A stretch of DNA of 64,000 bases from the NCBI RefSeq assembly GCF_000524195.1, contig NW_020170406.1:898597-962596 (forward strand), read 5' to 3'. The DNA comes from Echinococcus granulosus. Lineage: Eukaryota > Platyhelminthes > Cestoda > Cyclophyllidea > Taeniidae. Shown piece by piece: positions 1-11,761 of the stretch; the stretch's first letter is position 1, and every line of letters starts with the position of its first letter. The notes below the pieces were generated by a model. It ran no database searches, was not told where the DNA came from, and saw only the letters and a program-made list of their open reading frames with translations. The translations under genes and the position numbers were made by a program.

Positions 1-354
1 CGCTTTTGTCATAGCGTCTTCTGGAAAATATCACCGCATCAGCCGGTGTGACCGCCACCGCCTTAGTCACAGCAATAGCTACAGAAGCAGTGGCAGCTGC
101 CAAACGCAATTAAAGACGATCCTATGTACACGCGTGCCTGCGTGAGCGCGAAAAGCACACACAGACAGGCGGATAGTAGACATGCTCAAACAGGATCAAA
201 GAACTGCTGAGCCTACTATTCAAGGCGCGTGGATGTACGTGGCTTGCTCGCTCGCGCTTTCTACCGCGTCTACGTCCTTTCTCGCTGTGCACACACGAAC
301 GAACGTCTACTTGAAATGGGTGGGACTGATTTCAAAACACCCGGTGACTAATTG

Positions 355-432
355 CATGTGTTACGTGTGTGTTTGTACGTATGCATGTGTATGTGCATCT
401 GAAAAGACTGGCGGAGAGGGGGGGGGGAGGGA
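355..432. repeat. TG-rich and G-rich simple sequence
   Basis: The stretch 355-400 is dominated by TGTG/TGCATG/TACGTATG steps, a decayed alternating purine-pyrimidine microsatellite. It is followed by a GAGAGG patch and a run of ten G with an interrupting A (419-432). Such sequence can adopt Z-DNA or G-quadruplex forms, but no function is implied. Confidence 0.55.
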
Positions 433-3400
433 AAGAGGACCCGCTAACAGCAATATACTTAAATCTACAAGAAGCTGCTGTAGTTGAGAAACTAACAGCC
501 ATGTCTATTTATTAACTAATTTGCAGAATAAGATCTCACTATAAGTAGTCGGACAGTTCAGGTGAGCACGTTGTGAGATGGCACCACGAAAATGACCGGA
601 CAACCAAGAGGTGGAAGAGCAATTTCATTCAAAAAAAGGATTTGTACTTCTGCTTTGAACAGTGACCTGTTTGCAAAGTAGCCCTTCTATAGGAGATAGG
701 ACAGACTGGACGCCTAAGAATAGAGGCATTACTTACTACCTTCGCTACCAGTGTCAAACATAACGAAAGCATTGTTTTCGTACTCAAGTACGGCGTTGAA
801 AGCAGGCGATAACCGATTGCAGAAGAAGAGTAGCGCGAGCAGATTTGCCAAATTTTAAACAAAAAGACATGAGCCAACTTTTATCTTTGAGGAGCAATTG
901 AATTGGCCAGAAAATTAATGACGATTGATGCATTCAAAGAATAAAAAATCCAGGAGGCGGTGAAGACTTCCACTTGAGACCTCAGTAGAGAACTTATTAA
1001 AAATAGAAAGGATTTGGGCAGATAAGGTTGGTAATTTGAAAGTGGGTAAGAAAGGTGAGTAGATAAAGAATTTCTTATGGGATAAAAGATGGAGGATTAA
1101 AAGAGGCCAAATAAGCCTTTAAGAACCCTGGAAACATCTCAGATGCTGCAAATTCTGCAATACTGTTAACAAATTCCCAGTTAACTTAATTTCTGATAAA
1201 GATAATTTATAAGAATTCTTAATGGGTGGGCCACAAACCTCACAGATTGGTGTCATAACTGCGACGCTAGAATATACATTACCACTAAATACTATACATT
1301 AAGGGATTTTGAAAGGAAGATTGGCATTCCCTGTGTCTCGATGCTCAATTTTCAGAGTAGAAATACAATTTCCTGAAGGGCAACTGTTTGCGTGGGTTGC
1401 TGAGACCAATCAAATATTTTCTAAAGTTGCACATATGGAAGTCAACGGCCGACGTATTCTGGACAATCGGTTCAAATTTACCGATTGATCGAGCCTTTAA
1501 CCTCCATGAGTATTGGTAGGAACCACAAAAGTCGCAATTAATACAGCATCCTGTTAAGGATTATCGCTTTTCCGCTGATGTCTGTGGAGAATTTACCAGA
1601 AGAAAGCATTAATTGCTGAGAGTGAAGAACATTTCCAGTCAAATGAAGAATAATGAACCAATTCTTGACAACTTTGGGCGAAAAAAAAGGCACATTCGTG
1701 CGACAGAACTACAAAACCTTTAACATCTTGAAAAAATAGAAGAGAAAACCAGGAAGATTTCGATTTGCTCTTCAGTAATGAAAAATCAAATCCGACCAAA
1801 CTGCCTAAGGTTGACCTGCTCTGTTCACTAGCCATGAGGATATCTATGAGTGAAATCACCCAAAAAATTGACATCAAAACATGAAACCAATGGCCAAGAG
1901 CAACGCAGCACAACACAACATCATGACCTTTGAGCGCGTTAGAGCGTAAGCATCGATTTGCCATAGCTTTGGGTACAGCCAACATAATGGAAATGGCCAA
2001 GACTTTGGAGGTCGATCCTAAGCTTTATTTACAAGACCTGAAATTTTATGGTGGGATCGTGGTCACAGAGCATCAACAAGTTCTTTTATGCCAACGGGTT
2101 AGAATAACCGCTTTTCTTATGTCCAAATGTATCCTCAGAGAACAGAAAATCTCCCCTATTTAAGAAAAATAGCAGCCACAAAGCCAAGAGCGGGCGTGTA
2201 CATCTTGCACTGACTAATAGCGATGGGTGGAGGCAGCGGCCGAACATTATGCTTGTGCGGGTGCGAACACTCACTTTAATGTCAAGCCACGGAATTCCAT
2301 AAAAATTATGAATTTAGTTCCGTTTAGAATTATTGAGACCAAAAGATCCCAGCTAGAGGCATTTCTGCCGCACTTCTCTATCTTATCTGACCACAGTAAT
2401 GATAATGGGGAAAAATGCCCCAACCATGCCAAAGTTAAATATATTGGGCTTATATACTTTGATTCATTTCAGAAAGCAAAAATATACGTCAAGTTGATGT
2501 TGAGCTAATCGAAGAAACCTTTCGGCAGGTAGGGCCAAGTATTTATGAATCCTTCAAACATATCTTTTCGTCAAGTTGTCTTTGGGGGGACACTAACGGA
2601 AGCAAAGAGTAATCTGCCAGCCCAGAATGAAGACACCATTTAATAACGTTAAGGTTATTGTTTAAATCACAAATACGGCCTAAGCGTAGTCAACCTGTGC
2701 CAATGCATTATGCAATAGGGTGTGAAATTGTGGATTACTATCGAGCACTAGACATACTTGGGCAAATCTACGGGGAGACACACTACCGAGCAGAAGAGGG
2801 CAACTATGACTGCCACACAAGCACCGTCGCTCATAATGTGGCCGAAAGCCTGCCTTGACTCTCTATTATTAGTTCTATCATGTCCATCGGACCTTGTAAC
2901 AATCAACTGCCACGCCTTCTAGACCTAAGCACTAAACTACCTCTTGTCAACAGCGAAAAAAAACCCTCATAAAAGATAGGAAAAATACGATATTGACCAA
3001 TCACCATGCTCCTTGTTGACTTGAAAACCAGACATTAGACCTAATGAAGAGATTCATTCGTATGTATTTGTGCCCCGTGGGTGAGGAATATCACGTAAGG
3101 ACGACGTCCACGTCTACGGAAGGCGACTACAAATCAAATCACTAGAGTTGACACAAAATGTGGTGTGTTGGGCTCTGTAGCAACCCTTGACCGAAAAGGT
3201 GAGTCAGAAGTACGCGATCACTTCCAGTTCCCTTAAATTGAATAGTTCACATCCGATGACCGAAAAATAGAGTTCGATTTGAGACACCCTAATATGTTTC
3301 AGGGTGGACTCAGGTACAGCAGTTTCGATAGGAAAAGTTCGACGCGTAAGAGAAGGAATGCGACATATTTTAGAGAATAGACAGCGAACAAATTGAAAGC

Positions 3401-3630
3401 TTACGGATACCTAAATCAGTCAAGAATAAAATCAAAAAAAAAACAAAATATACCAACAAGTAACAGATTTAAAGCATGGCATGAGGGATGAGTGTTAGGC
3501 GCGGTGAAAACCATCGGCTAAGGGGAGACGAATTTGAGGCACCCAATATTCCCACTTCCAAAATAATTTTCAGGTAAGAAAATGAAAAGTGGACCAAAGC
3601 AAACCGACTGAAAACATCCAAATGCCCACC

Positions 3631-6280
3631 TGTACTAAAAATGACCTAAAAAATGAATTGGAAGTAATGGTGCCACTAGATTTGAAGCCCGACCAAAGGG
3701 ATGGATCGTTTTAGGTTCTATAAATTAGGCATCTCATATACAACCTAATAGGTGTTTACGCATTACTTCAGTAACAGCGATCTAGACAGGAAAAAGAAAT
3801 GTCAAAGAGAAAGCACAATACAGTTGGAAGAAACCACAATGAATCAATTGAGTGCTTCTAAAAGGTCGTATCTACTAAAGATGACCGAAAAATGAAATAC
3901 AGGCAATAATATCACGAGATTCAAATCATAAAATAAGGGGTAAATACTACCTTTCATGACAAGACAAATCAGACAGTTTGGTTTATAAGTAAGTACAGAC
4001 GAGCGATTAGTAGCTTCGAAGGAAAAGGCCGGGGAGATCAGGAACAAACATGCTACACTTCGCACAGTACCCAAACGATCGCGTTTACTTGACGAACAAT
4101 TGGAATACTACAAGTGGCACTCCTAAGGCACAAAAAGTGGGGTAAATTCAAGGCCCAACAAAATGACTTGTTCGCAAATTTTGGCCAATACACCGCCCTC
4201 ACAAGTGATTGAATGTGTGCCTGTACGTGTATTTGTATGCATTCACATGTACGTACGCATGCACGTGCGTACACATAGAGGTGAAGTGTTTTCTTTGCGA
4301 TTGTGCTCATCAACACGAAATCGACCGAATTTGATACACACACGGGCGTATGGAGAGCATGAGAGGCCAGTGCACGCGAGTTTACATGGGTGAGCGAGTG
4401 AGCATACACACAAAGACGCGATGTACACGCGTACAAACAATCGTGATGATGGTGATGGTAAACAGGAGTTAGCCTGTTCTGGCCAAACTACTTGTTTTCG
4501 AACCCGCATACTGTCTCCGCAATCACTACTACTGGTGCGAACGACTAAGTACTCGGGTAGGGTGTACCGCGTTGTCTGGCATCTAGAGAATCGGACAAGA
4601 GTATTTCAACTGTAGAAAGACAGCTATCTCGCAGTTAAGATAATGTCTCAGTGTGGATAATGCCAAATCTATGTGAACACGCCTTCGACTGCTCTTCATA
4701 CAATATCCATTCAGCTATCCGGTCTCCTCATGTGACAGACTTGTTTAAGTGGCTCAGAATCGCTCAGGTCAAGTCAGGACTTTGTGACGGTACTGCACAC
4801 GGTAGCAAATGCCAAGTGAGTCCTACTACTAATGACCAGAAATAGCTAATTAAGATGGCGGGTGGGAGTGGTAGTGTATGCAACAGAATCTGCTGGTAAA
4901 CTGTTCTGTAAACTAAGGTGTGAAACCCGTGGACACCCACTTGTGCGGAAGACTTCAGAAACGGTACGGTCAGTTATAACGTTTGAAGTGTAAATGTTAC
5001 GCAGGCAAATGTTCTTCAGAAACGGTTCATACCGTCATAGTTTCGTCCTCAACACAAGGGACCCATGGATAGACGATAGTGAAATTATACAAATGACGAA
5101 TTATTCTGGTGAAAACGGTGAACACAACCGTTAACGAATACGTGATTCCAAAAAGTTAGCGCAAGATGGGTATCAAGACAACATTACGTTTTTAGCTAGC
5201 GCAGTAGGCTGTTCAAAGGTGATTCAGCCAAATTGACAAATTTCCTATCCCGAGACCTTTCAGGTACCAGCTAGACATCAGAATAAGCGTGCAAAAGTAG
5301 GAGAGGACTACGTGGTTGTTGGCATTTCGAACTAACTGTTGCGCAGTTAAATTTAAGGTGAAACAGGCATTCTAAAATAGCATATTGTGGTGACCCATAA
5401 TGATGGACAAGCAATACGGGAGCGGTTCCGGTAATTAAACTTTGCGGGAGTCCAACATTTCATAACATGATAATCGGAAACAAACCTATGCTCGCGGAGT
5501 TAGTTTGTGAATCTATAACCTAGAATACAAATACCACAGTAAAGAAATAAAACTACCCAAATTTACCCAATACCAAATGGCCAGAAATAACAGCGCCCTA
5601 AGAGTGATAATTTTAGTTAAAGGAGGCTCTCCAGTAACGACGCATAAAAAATAAGGGTATCAACCTCCTTGAGGCAACTTGATTTCCCAAAACGAGTCCG
5701 AGCATCTCCATTGCGAAAAAAGCTTTGAGGTGGACAAGTTTTGAAGCAACTTTGTCGTTTTAAAAACCTACTTGCAAAACCATTCGCTAGAAACCCAATG
5801 CCTAGATTAACTATACAGGCCAAACCTGTACAAATAATAGCAGTTTCGATGATGTGGACTCAGGAGCTAACAAGCATTATACGTTCAAACGTGTTCAGAC
5901 GCCTCACGATTTGCTATTATGCTCAGCTTGAACTTTGGATCCCTCGTTTGAATAAAAAGTCATCATTGGCGGACATTCGTTATCAGTAACAGCCAGAGTG
6001 CAGACAATGAGATGACCTATATGGATACCATCCCAAATTAGCAGATTTTATCTAAATTAACATATCGAACCAACCGAACAATGCCTGAAAAAGAAATTCC
6101 GCGAGACTCAAAGTCTATCGGCTGCAAGTTTTCATTTACTGTACCATCATCCATCCCATCTTTATGGTGTGATTAAGCCAAGACCACATTTTTTCCACTA
6201 GCAGAAGGCTTTTAATGGGAAGTACAACACAAAAAGCAAGTTTGCGCTAAAACTCCTATTTACCAAATGGCCGAAACCAC
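3631..6280 (+). repeat. Recurring degenerate motif (TACYAAATGRCCRAAA type)
   Basis: Five similar sites in the same orientation start near 3633, 3873, 4824, 5571 and 6261. Each reads TACTAAA or TACCAAA, then TGACC or TGGCC, then RAAA. The copies near 3633 and 3873 also agree over the following 30-40 bases. A weaker site is near 3256. Two copies (5571 and 6261) are followed 50-60 bp later by CAGTAAC. Irregular spacing of 240-950 bp suggests fragments of a decayed dispersed or tandem repeat rather than a regular array. Alignment was done by eye. Confidence 0.35.
4205..4440. repeat. Diverged TG/CA microsatellite patches
   Basis: From 4213 to 4275 the sequence is nearly uninterrupted alternating purine-pyrimidine (TGTACGTGTATTTGTATGCA type steps), and 4325-4440 repeats CACACA, GTACACGCG and CATACACACA motifs. 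The GATGTACACGCGTAC motif near 4420 resembles CTATGTACACGCGTGC near 122, suggesting the two ends of the first 4.4 kb share a repeat. Both strands are open for over 60 codons here, but the predicted peptides are low-complexity Cys/Val/Tyr products of the repeat. Confidence 0.5.
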
Positions 6281-8651
6281 AGAATCACTGCGCAAATAAT
6301 ATCTACTAATTCCCTTCAGTAACAGCATTACTTAACCAAATTTGTCGGTGCAAAAATCGAGTTGTCTATTGAGAAAAGGTCCCTAACCTTGAACATTTAA
6401 TGCAAAAACAATTTGGTAAGAATTTCCAAAATAGAAGCAAAATTTGTCATTTACTGTGCTATGGGAATGGAATTTCTGAGAAAATGTGAATTTCCGATGT
6501 TAAGCATAAGCATGTTACGTATTTTCAAAAAACAACCATAGCCAATTAGAGCCTATGAATGAAGGAATAATAAAGCTGCCGGCTATCTCAGGCAGAAAAT
6601 GTCTTTGCTTGGGAGGAAAAACAACATTAGCAACGGTAATAGCCATGATACTAAGCAGCTGCACGCTACAGAATGAGCACTTTTTGTGGAAAAATTTCAC
6701 AACAATTACGCACCAGGACAGTCTACAACATAGTGATTGCGAAGATTTTTTTTGAAAACAATGAAAAGCAAGACAGAGTCATGACAAAATACTGAAAAGC
6801 CACAGCTAGATAAGTCGCGATTACTATTAGCAATAACAAACATTTAACGACGAGGACACCACCTCCATTACTTCCTAATGGTCAATTTTCAGTACCTTTG
6901 CATGACCATGCTAAAGTATACAGAAGAGTCAAATTTTGCTATACGTTCAAAATACAAGGTGTATGTATGTAAGACAACCCGCTTACAATGCTAAGTTTAG
7001 TGGTATCTCAGGGAAAGGTTAAAAAGCAAATCGAACGGAAAGTAGAGGTTATAAGCGCGCCCCGATCCCACAGACCTATACACTGCTATCAGGAGTCCAG
7101 AAATTCAAGTCCGAACGGCGGCAAAAAATAGATTCGAAACCGAAGAGATCTGCTTAGCAGGTACCTGTAGGCTAATGCCTTCTAAGCCCAAAACAGCCAC
7201 TATAACACAAGGTAAGCATAGAAGCAATGACAAATTTAGTGAATACGACAAACGCAACACTTTTTGAACAACCAAACAAATCAGAAGCAATCCTTATGTG
7301 CGCGACGCTCACATGCACGTATTTATAAGGAAACAAAGAAGCGCCATTACTAGTGCACGTCTTGTCATATGTGTCGAATTTCCAAAACCTCAAGGAGTAA
7401 AGGAAATTGCAAGGTTAAAACACACCTTAACACAGAAATCATACAGTTTCGAAGAAGTAGCACAATAATTAAGGCAAAATTTTGACATATTATGGCCCAG
7501 TAGGTCAATCAGTGTTAATAAAATGAGTAAAATCGGTCCAAAAAAAGGAACAGTTTTTACAATTTACGAAGGCTTATTGTTAGCACAAAGGGGTGAATAC
7601 ACGCAAATATCACTAGGTATAGTAAGAGTAAGAAAGACTAATCCTAAAGAGAAGAACGAACATAACAAGAGCAGACATTATTAATGGATCATAATGACGG
7701 AAGAAAGACACAGACAACTCAGCAAAAAAGTAAGAGATGCAAAACAAAAACAGGTTTATGCTTTATTTGTTAATTCGCAAGCAAGGGTAGTCGAAAAAGT
7801 TTACTTGCTCATCTCCCGAAGTTGGCGCCCATCAAGCACAGAGCAATAAAAACTTAAAAATTGCTTTGGATAGTAGACAAAAATAAAATTTGTGTTATAT
7901 AACAAATTCAGCGCAAGGATATTTAATTTGAATGTAGTTCGATATCTATGTAATAGTTTGGTCCTTCTTTCTAGCAATAAGTGTACAAATAGACTAGCCA
8001 TTTCTGTAAATGTATATGAGAGCCTTCGTATTGAACAACTAAAAAATTAGACCACCTCGTGTTTTTTTGAAGTCTTGCGAATTAACACGCAGACCCTTAT
8101 GTAATTTTCTACATTGCAAAACTGCATAAACTTTATTACTAATATATGCGCAAATTTGCGCAGAGACGTTTTTTTCTGACATTACAGGAAAGTAGCAGTG
8201 TTGTTTATGCTTTGCATTTAATTTCATTTTTATTATGAAAGGATCTACTGCGACACTTTAAACTACCCACTGTCAGAAAGTCTTGTGCAGGCACTGCTTA
8301 TAAAGCTTAATTAAAGAATTGTTCCTCTTAAAATATGCTTGTTAATTTTCACTTCTTCATTTTTAAAGGTATTTCTGCGACTGATTACCAAGTACACGAT
8401 ACCTGTCACTTGATAAACACATTTTCCTGACTGACTTGAATGCTGCAAATTCTTTTTATGAATAACTCTCATTATTGCATAGATCTTGAGTAAATTACTT
8501 CAATGCCATAGACTGTCACTATTGGTTTAGCACTAACCAATCACCGTCGGAATTTATTCAGACAAAAATTCTTCTGTTCACTGAATGGATAAGTTGTTAC
8601 GTTGTGTAAAACCGATTTTGACATGTAAGTGAATTTATACAAGAGTTAAAA

Positions 8652-10201
8652 ATGCTAGTATCCAGGTCTGCAAGAGTGGCAAGATATGTTCGTCCATACC
8701 TTCGCGACTTATACTACAGGCGCCTGCTCCAAGGTCCAGAAAAATACCGACCTCGTTCGGTCTGGAAGCCATGGAATTACGACTCTGAAATCGCGGCTTT
8801 TAGAAGTAGAATAGGTGAAAATATCGACGCTAGTACTCTCCATCTTTGCTTCACTGATAAGTCGTTCGCGTCGTATACTGGCCAAAAAGACGTCGCTGGT
8901 AGACTTCGTGATAATACAGCTCTGGCCGAAGCAGGTATTGTCTTCCATAACTGACACGATATGACTTGATTGACAACAAAAATGACCTTTCGGATGGGTT
9001 TTGTCCTCCTGAATTCTAAAAAAGTGATGATTTAAGAACAATTTAACACTTTCGTCTACAACAGGACGTCACATATCGGATACCTACATCAGGAACTTCT
9101 TGCGGAAATTCTATCCGCGTCTGCCAGAGGAATGGATAGCCTGTGTGGGAGACCGTCTTTTGTCCAATTCTGAATTGGCCTTGGTTGGTGCTCATCTTGG
9201 TATCGTCGATGTCCTTCAGTACGCCATGGAGGAGGAGCGGTCGGAGGAGTCCCCAATGCTGCCAGACATTACAGGGCCACCATCGCTCTGTGCCATAGCA
9301 ACATCTTTTCTTGCTCTTATTGGGGCATTGGCTAGTGATCACGTATGCAGTGGTTTGTTTACGCATAGAATGTGGATGTTAATTGGCAAAAGTCAGATTT
9401 GTCGTGAATTTCACCTATTTTAATTTCTCAGACCATCAACTTTTTGTTGATAGGTGGAGCCAGTGTTTACGAAAGTCTCTATCACATCAAATACATGTAT
9501 ATCTGAGATGGCTCCGTAGGCGGTTTTGTCCACGTTTGGAAAAGCTGGGAAGCTGATGCTCCGGATAGTGGGGAGTACCTTACCTACAGCGCCATAATGC
9601 GAGAGACCAAAAACACCCTCATAATTTAGCATAAATGTGCAGCGTTTCTGTTTCTCTTAGCAAGCTGCGGACCTTTTTGTTCGGGATTTTATACTCACGC
9701 GACTGTTGGACCTGGAGTTCTGCGCCGACTTCCCCTTCCCTCTGCAAGACAAGCCGTTCACCTTGCTGGAGGGTGTCCTACGGTTTGATAATCGAGGTCC
9801 CCCTGAACCGAGGTTAGCTTTACCACCCTAAAGTTAACTGACAAAACTTGCTATTTATTAGGTTGCAGAAGCAGAGCAGCATGAACACGCTACTTGCGTG
9901 CTACCAAGTCGGCATTTACAGTGACCACCAGCTAGTCGGTGAAGGTCGGTTCAGTTACAAATAACTCGTTATCGGCTTCGCGTCAACTCACACCACTGCC
10001 ATCACATTTATTTGTACTTTAGCACCTGGAGAAACGATAGAAATTGCGGAGAAAGAGGCGGCTCTACAGGCACTGCGGAACCTTTTTGGAATTCAAGACA
10101 ACCGTCCATCGCTCCCTCTTAGTGGTCCATATATCCCTGTCGATAGAGTAGCTCCAAACCCGTCGCTAAAAGATTACCTAGGAGCGACGGTAGCCGAATA
10201 G
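8652..10201 (+). CDS. MRPL44: Mitochondrial large-subunit ribosomal protein mL44
   Basis: Structural protein of the mitochondrial ribosome large subunit. Exons: 8652-8934, 9065-9342, 9661-9812, 9862-9944, 10023-10201; all introns are GT-AG and phases close to give 975 nt, 324 aa (human mL44 is 332 aa). The N terminus is rich in Arg and Tyr with few acids, as expected for a mitochondrial presequence. The motif PWNYDSEIAAF (about residues 40-50) matches the mL44 NWDYHAEIQAF region. An RNase III-like fold follows (about 45-190; LHLCFTDKSFA, then NSELALVGAHLG), without the acidic catalytic signature of active RNase III, as known for mL44. A double-stranded-RNA-binding-type domain lies at about 238-296, with YQVGIYSDHQLVGEG, GETIEIAEKEAA and LRNLFG matching the family in order. 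The start is the first Met of the presequence. It converges on TSR2, stop codons about 100 bp apart. Confidence 0.93.
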
Positions 10202-10303
10202 GCAAATATTCCCCAAACTCGTTTGTATATAAATGCGAAAAAGTGGAAATTTTCCGGTTGTGGGGATGTAGAATTTACAACGGAGAGGGTCGGGAAGAAT
10301 AGG
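10202..10303. other. Short convergent 3' spacer between mL44 and TSR2
   Basis: Only 102 bp separate the two stop codons. An ATATAAA sequence near 10226 could serve as a variant poly(A) signal for mL44. For TSR2 on the minus strand the nearest AATAAA motifs I see are inside mL44 introns (near 10007 and 9853), so the two transcripts may overlap at their 3' ends. Confidence 0.5.
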
Positions 10304-10759
10304 TTAGTTTATATCCATTTCTAGACCATGGTCGCTGTTGTCTGGGTCGCTGCTACCACCACTTTCCTCCGAGATGTCCGAGACCACTGCTTCGTCACAC
10401 ACCACTTGTGAGGAACATGAAGATAGGTCGCACGCAGCGGGAACTTTCGCAGTCAGTTCAATAATTTGGTTGATTTTTCCAGCTAGGTGAAGAGAATAAG
10501 CTTCGGAGATAAGATCAGCCACATCGAAGTGACTGTCGTCTTCACACAAGACATTTAGAACTTGACAGAGGTATTCGTTTAGCCACTCGGCTATGTTGTA
10601 CGCCTGCGTTTGTCTTGTGAGGCGTTGCGTAATGTAGGGAACGAGGTCTCGAATCTTCCTTGGCGTGTCCATCCCGCCACTGCATTGTTGTTCAGCAATA
10701 CGTAAAACGGTCCAGGAACTGAACACTTTCTGTATGTATCGTGAGAGGGGGGTATCCAT
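10304..10759 (-). CDS. TSR2: Pre-rRNA processing protein TSR2 homolog
   Basis: Single-exon frame of 151 aa plus stop. The family protein is an escortin that binds eS26 (Rps26), shields it from aggregation and delivers it to pre-40S particles; it is needed for 20S pre-rRNA maturation. The N-terminal half matches the TSR2 domain: FSSWTVLRIAEQQCSGG (about residues 13-29) corresponds to the family W..L.IA....GG signature. It is followed by helices around 35-55 (IRDLVPYITQRL), AEWLNEYLCQVLNVLCEDDS at about 62-81 (the family E-FL-E-L--EF---EDGS region) and ADLISEAYSLHLAGK. The C-terminal 25 residues are acidic and serine-rich (SDISEESGGSSDPDN), like the acidic tail of other TSR2 proteins; the vertebrate C-terminal WTIV motif is absent. 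The first Met lies close before the domain. Identification is by motif pattern only. Confidence 0.8.
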   Translation of the reverse strand: MDTPLSRYIQKVFSSWTVLRIAEQQCSGGMDTPRKIRDLVPYITQRLTRQTQAYNIAEWLNEYLCQVLNVLCEDDSHFDVADLISEAYSLHLAGKINQIIELTAKVPAACDLSSCSSQVVCDEAVVSDISEESGGSSDPDNSDHGLEMDIN

Positions 10760-11761
10760 TTTTGCAATGCTAAGTGCTAAAAAGTAGAGTTCTGGGTAAG
10801 TATGTATTGCAAGGGTGCCTAGTAGAAATCAAGAAACGACCACGTGGCTAGGGTTAATGTGGTCTAGGGGGTGGGAGGGGGGAAGAGGAGTATGTTTCTT
10901 GAATAATGGCGGGGAGAGGGCAGACGTACCGATGCCTGCATAAACGGGGGGGAAGGACCGTACGAGGCGCCCGCCAGAGTGGGCTGCATGTTAGTGCTTA
11001 CAGTTAGGTAAAACGCGCGATCAGCGTTAAGTATGGCTAGACAGAGGGCTTGAAAGGTTACCTTTTTAATAAGTCACAACTAAAATTGGCCAACATTTGC
11101 CGCCATATTTGAGGTCAGAAAGGGATTTTGTTCTGAAAATTCATCTTGCAAATCATCAGTTATTTATCAGCCATAATAGTTTTCACTTTTTAAAAGGAGG
11201 TACCACGAACTGAACAGTTTCAGTGATTAGCTATTTTTTAAACCACGCTGGTTCTTGATATCGCACCGACATTACACGCCCCACGGCATGGTCTTTAGGA
11301 TGTGCTAGTAGAAGTCCATGCTATCTACACATTGGCAGTACATACGTATCATGAAACTGTGGCTTATTTGGGTGTCAAAAAAAGGTTTGGGCATCATAAA
11401 TGCAGCATCGTAACTGCACCAGCATTACTGGACGGCATAATTACAGCGTGTTTATGTTATTGCAAATACTTTTCTTGAGCATGTAGCATACTTCAGTGAT
11501 TTTTTTCGCCCATGTAAAATGGCTTGCGTAGCATCTTTTTTTTCAATTTTGAACAAAACTTTTGAGCAGCTTGTTTATTTTATTGCCTAACCTTGTTTTG
11601 ACCAATTAGCGGTGGAATTTAGTTGAACCAATAGAAGATCGAGGCATTTGAACTGGCAACCTTACAAACGTGTACAGTTTTGCTAATCCCAATAATGGCA
11701 CTTTTTAATGCGGTGTGTAAAATGTAGTAATTGACACTTTTCCATTTTACTGGAAATAATA
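10760..11761. promoter_or_regulatory. Divergent spacer between TSR2 and the GRK gene
   Basis: About 1.0 kb separates the divergent start codons, so it should carry both promoters and 5' UTRs. The TSR2-proximal part is G-rich on the plus strand: G5-T-G3-A-G6 at about 10867-10882, G4-AGA-G3 near 10912 and a G7 run near 10947. The GRK-proximal 700 bp are AT-rich. No convincing TATA box or initiator could be assigned to either gene, so the regulatory call rests on position only. Confidence 0.4.

Larger units (their letters stand above)
1..8651. other. Intergenic region without a supportable gene
   Basis: No open frame here shows a recognisable domain, and none joins others through plausible splice sites. 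The longest open stretch (1593-2000, minus, 135 codons) is hydrophobic and unconserved in appearance. What is visible is repeat-like material: alternating purine/pyrimidine TG/CA-rich patches at about 355-400 and 4210-4275, a G10 run near 419-428, and several copies of a degenerate motif with core ATGACCGAAAA between 3.6 and 6.3 kb. Composition is less AT-rich in places than the kinase introns, which may reflect decayed transposon sequence. Presence of exons of a poorly conserved gene cannot be excluded by eye. Confidence 0.6.

Noticed and set aside
1593..2000. 135-codon minus-strand open frame
   Set aside because: Hydrophobic, low-information peptide with no domain, no splice partners and no supporting context; likely a chance frame in AT-rich or repeat-derived DNA.
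4053..4509. Overlapping open frames on both strands (76-127 codons)
   Set aside because: They arise from the TG/CA-rich alternating sequence, which is open in several frames at once and gives Cys/Val/Tyr-rich low-complexity peptides.
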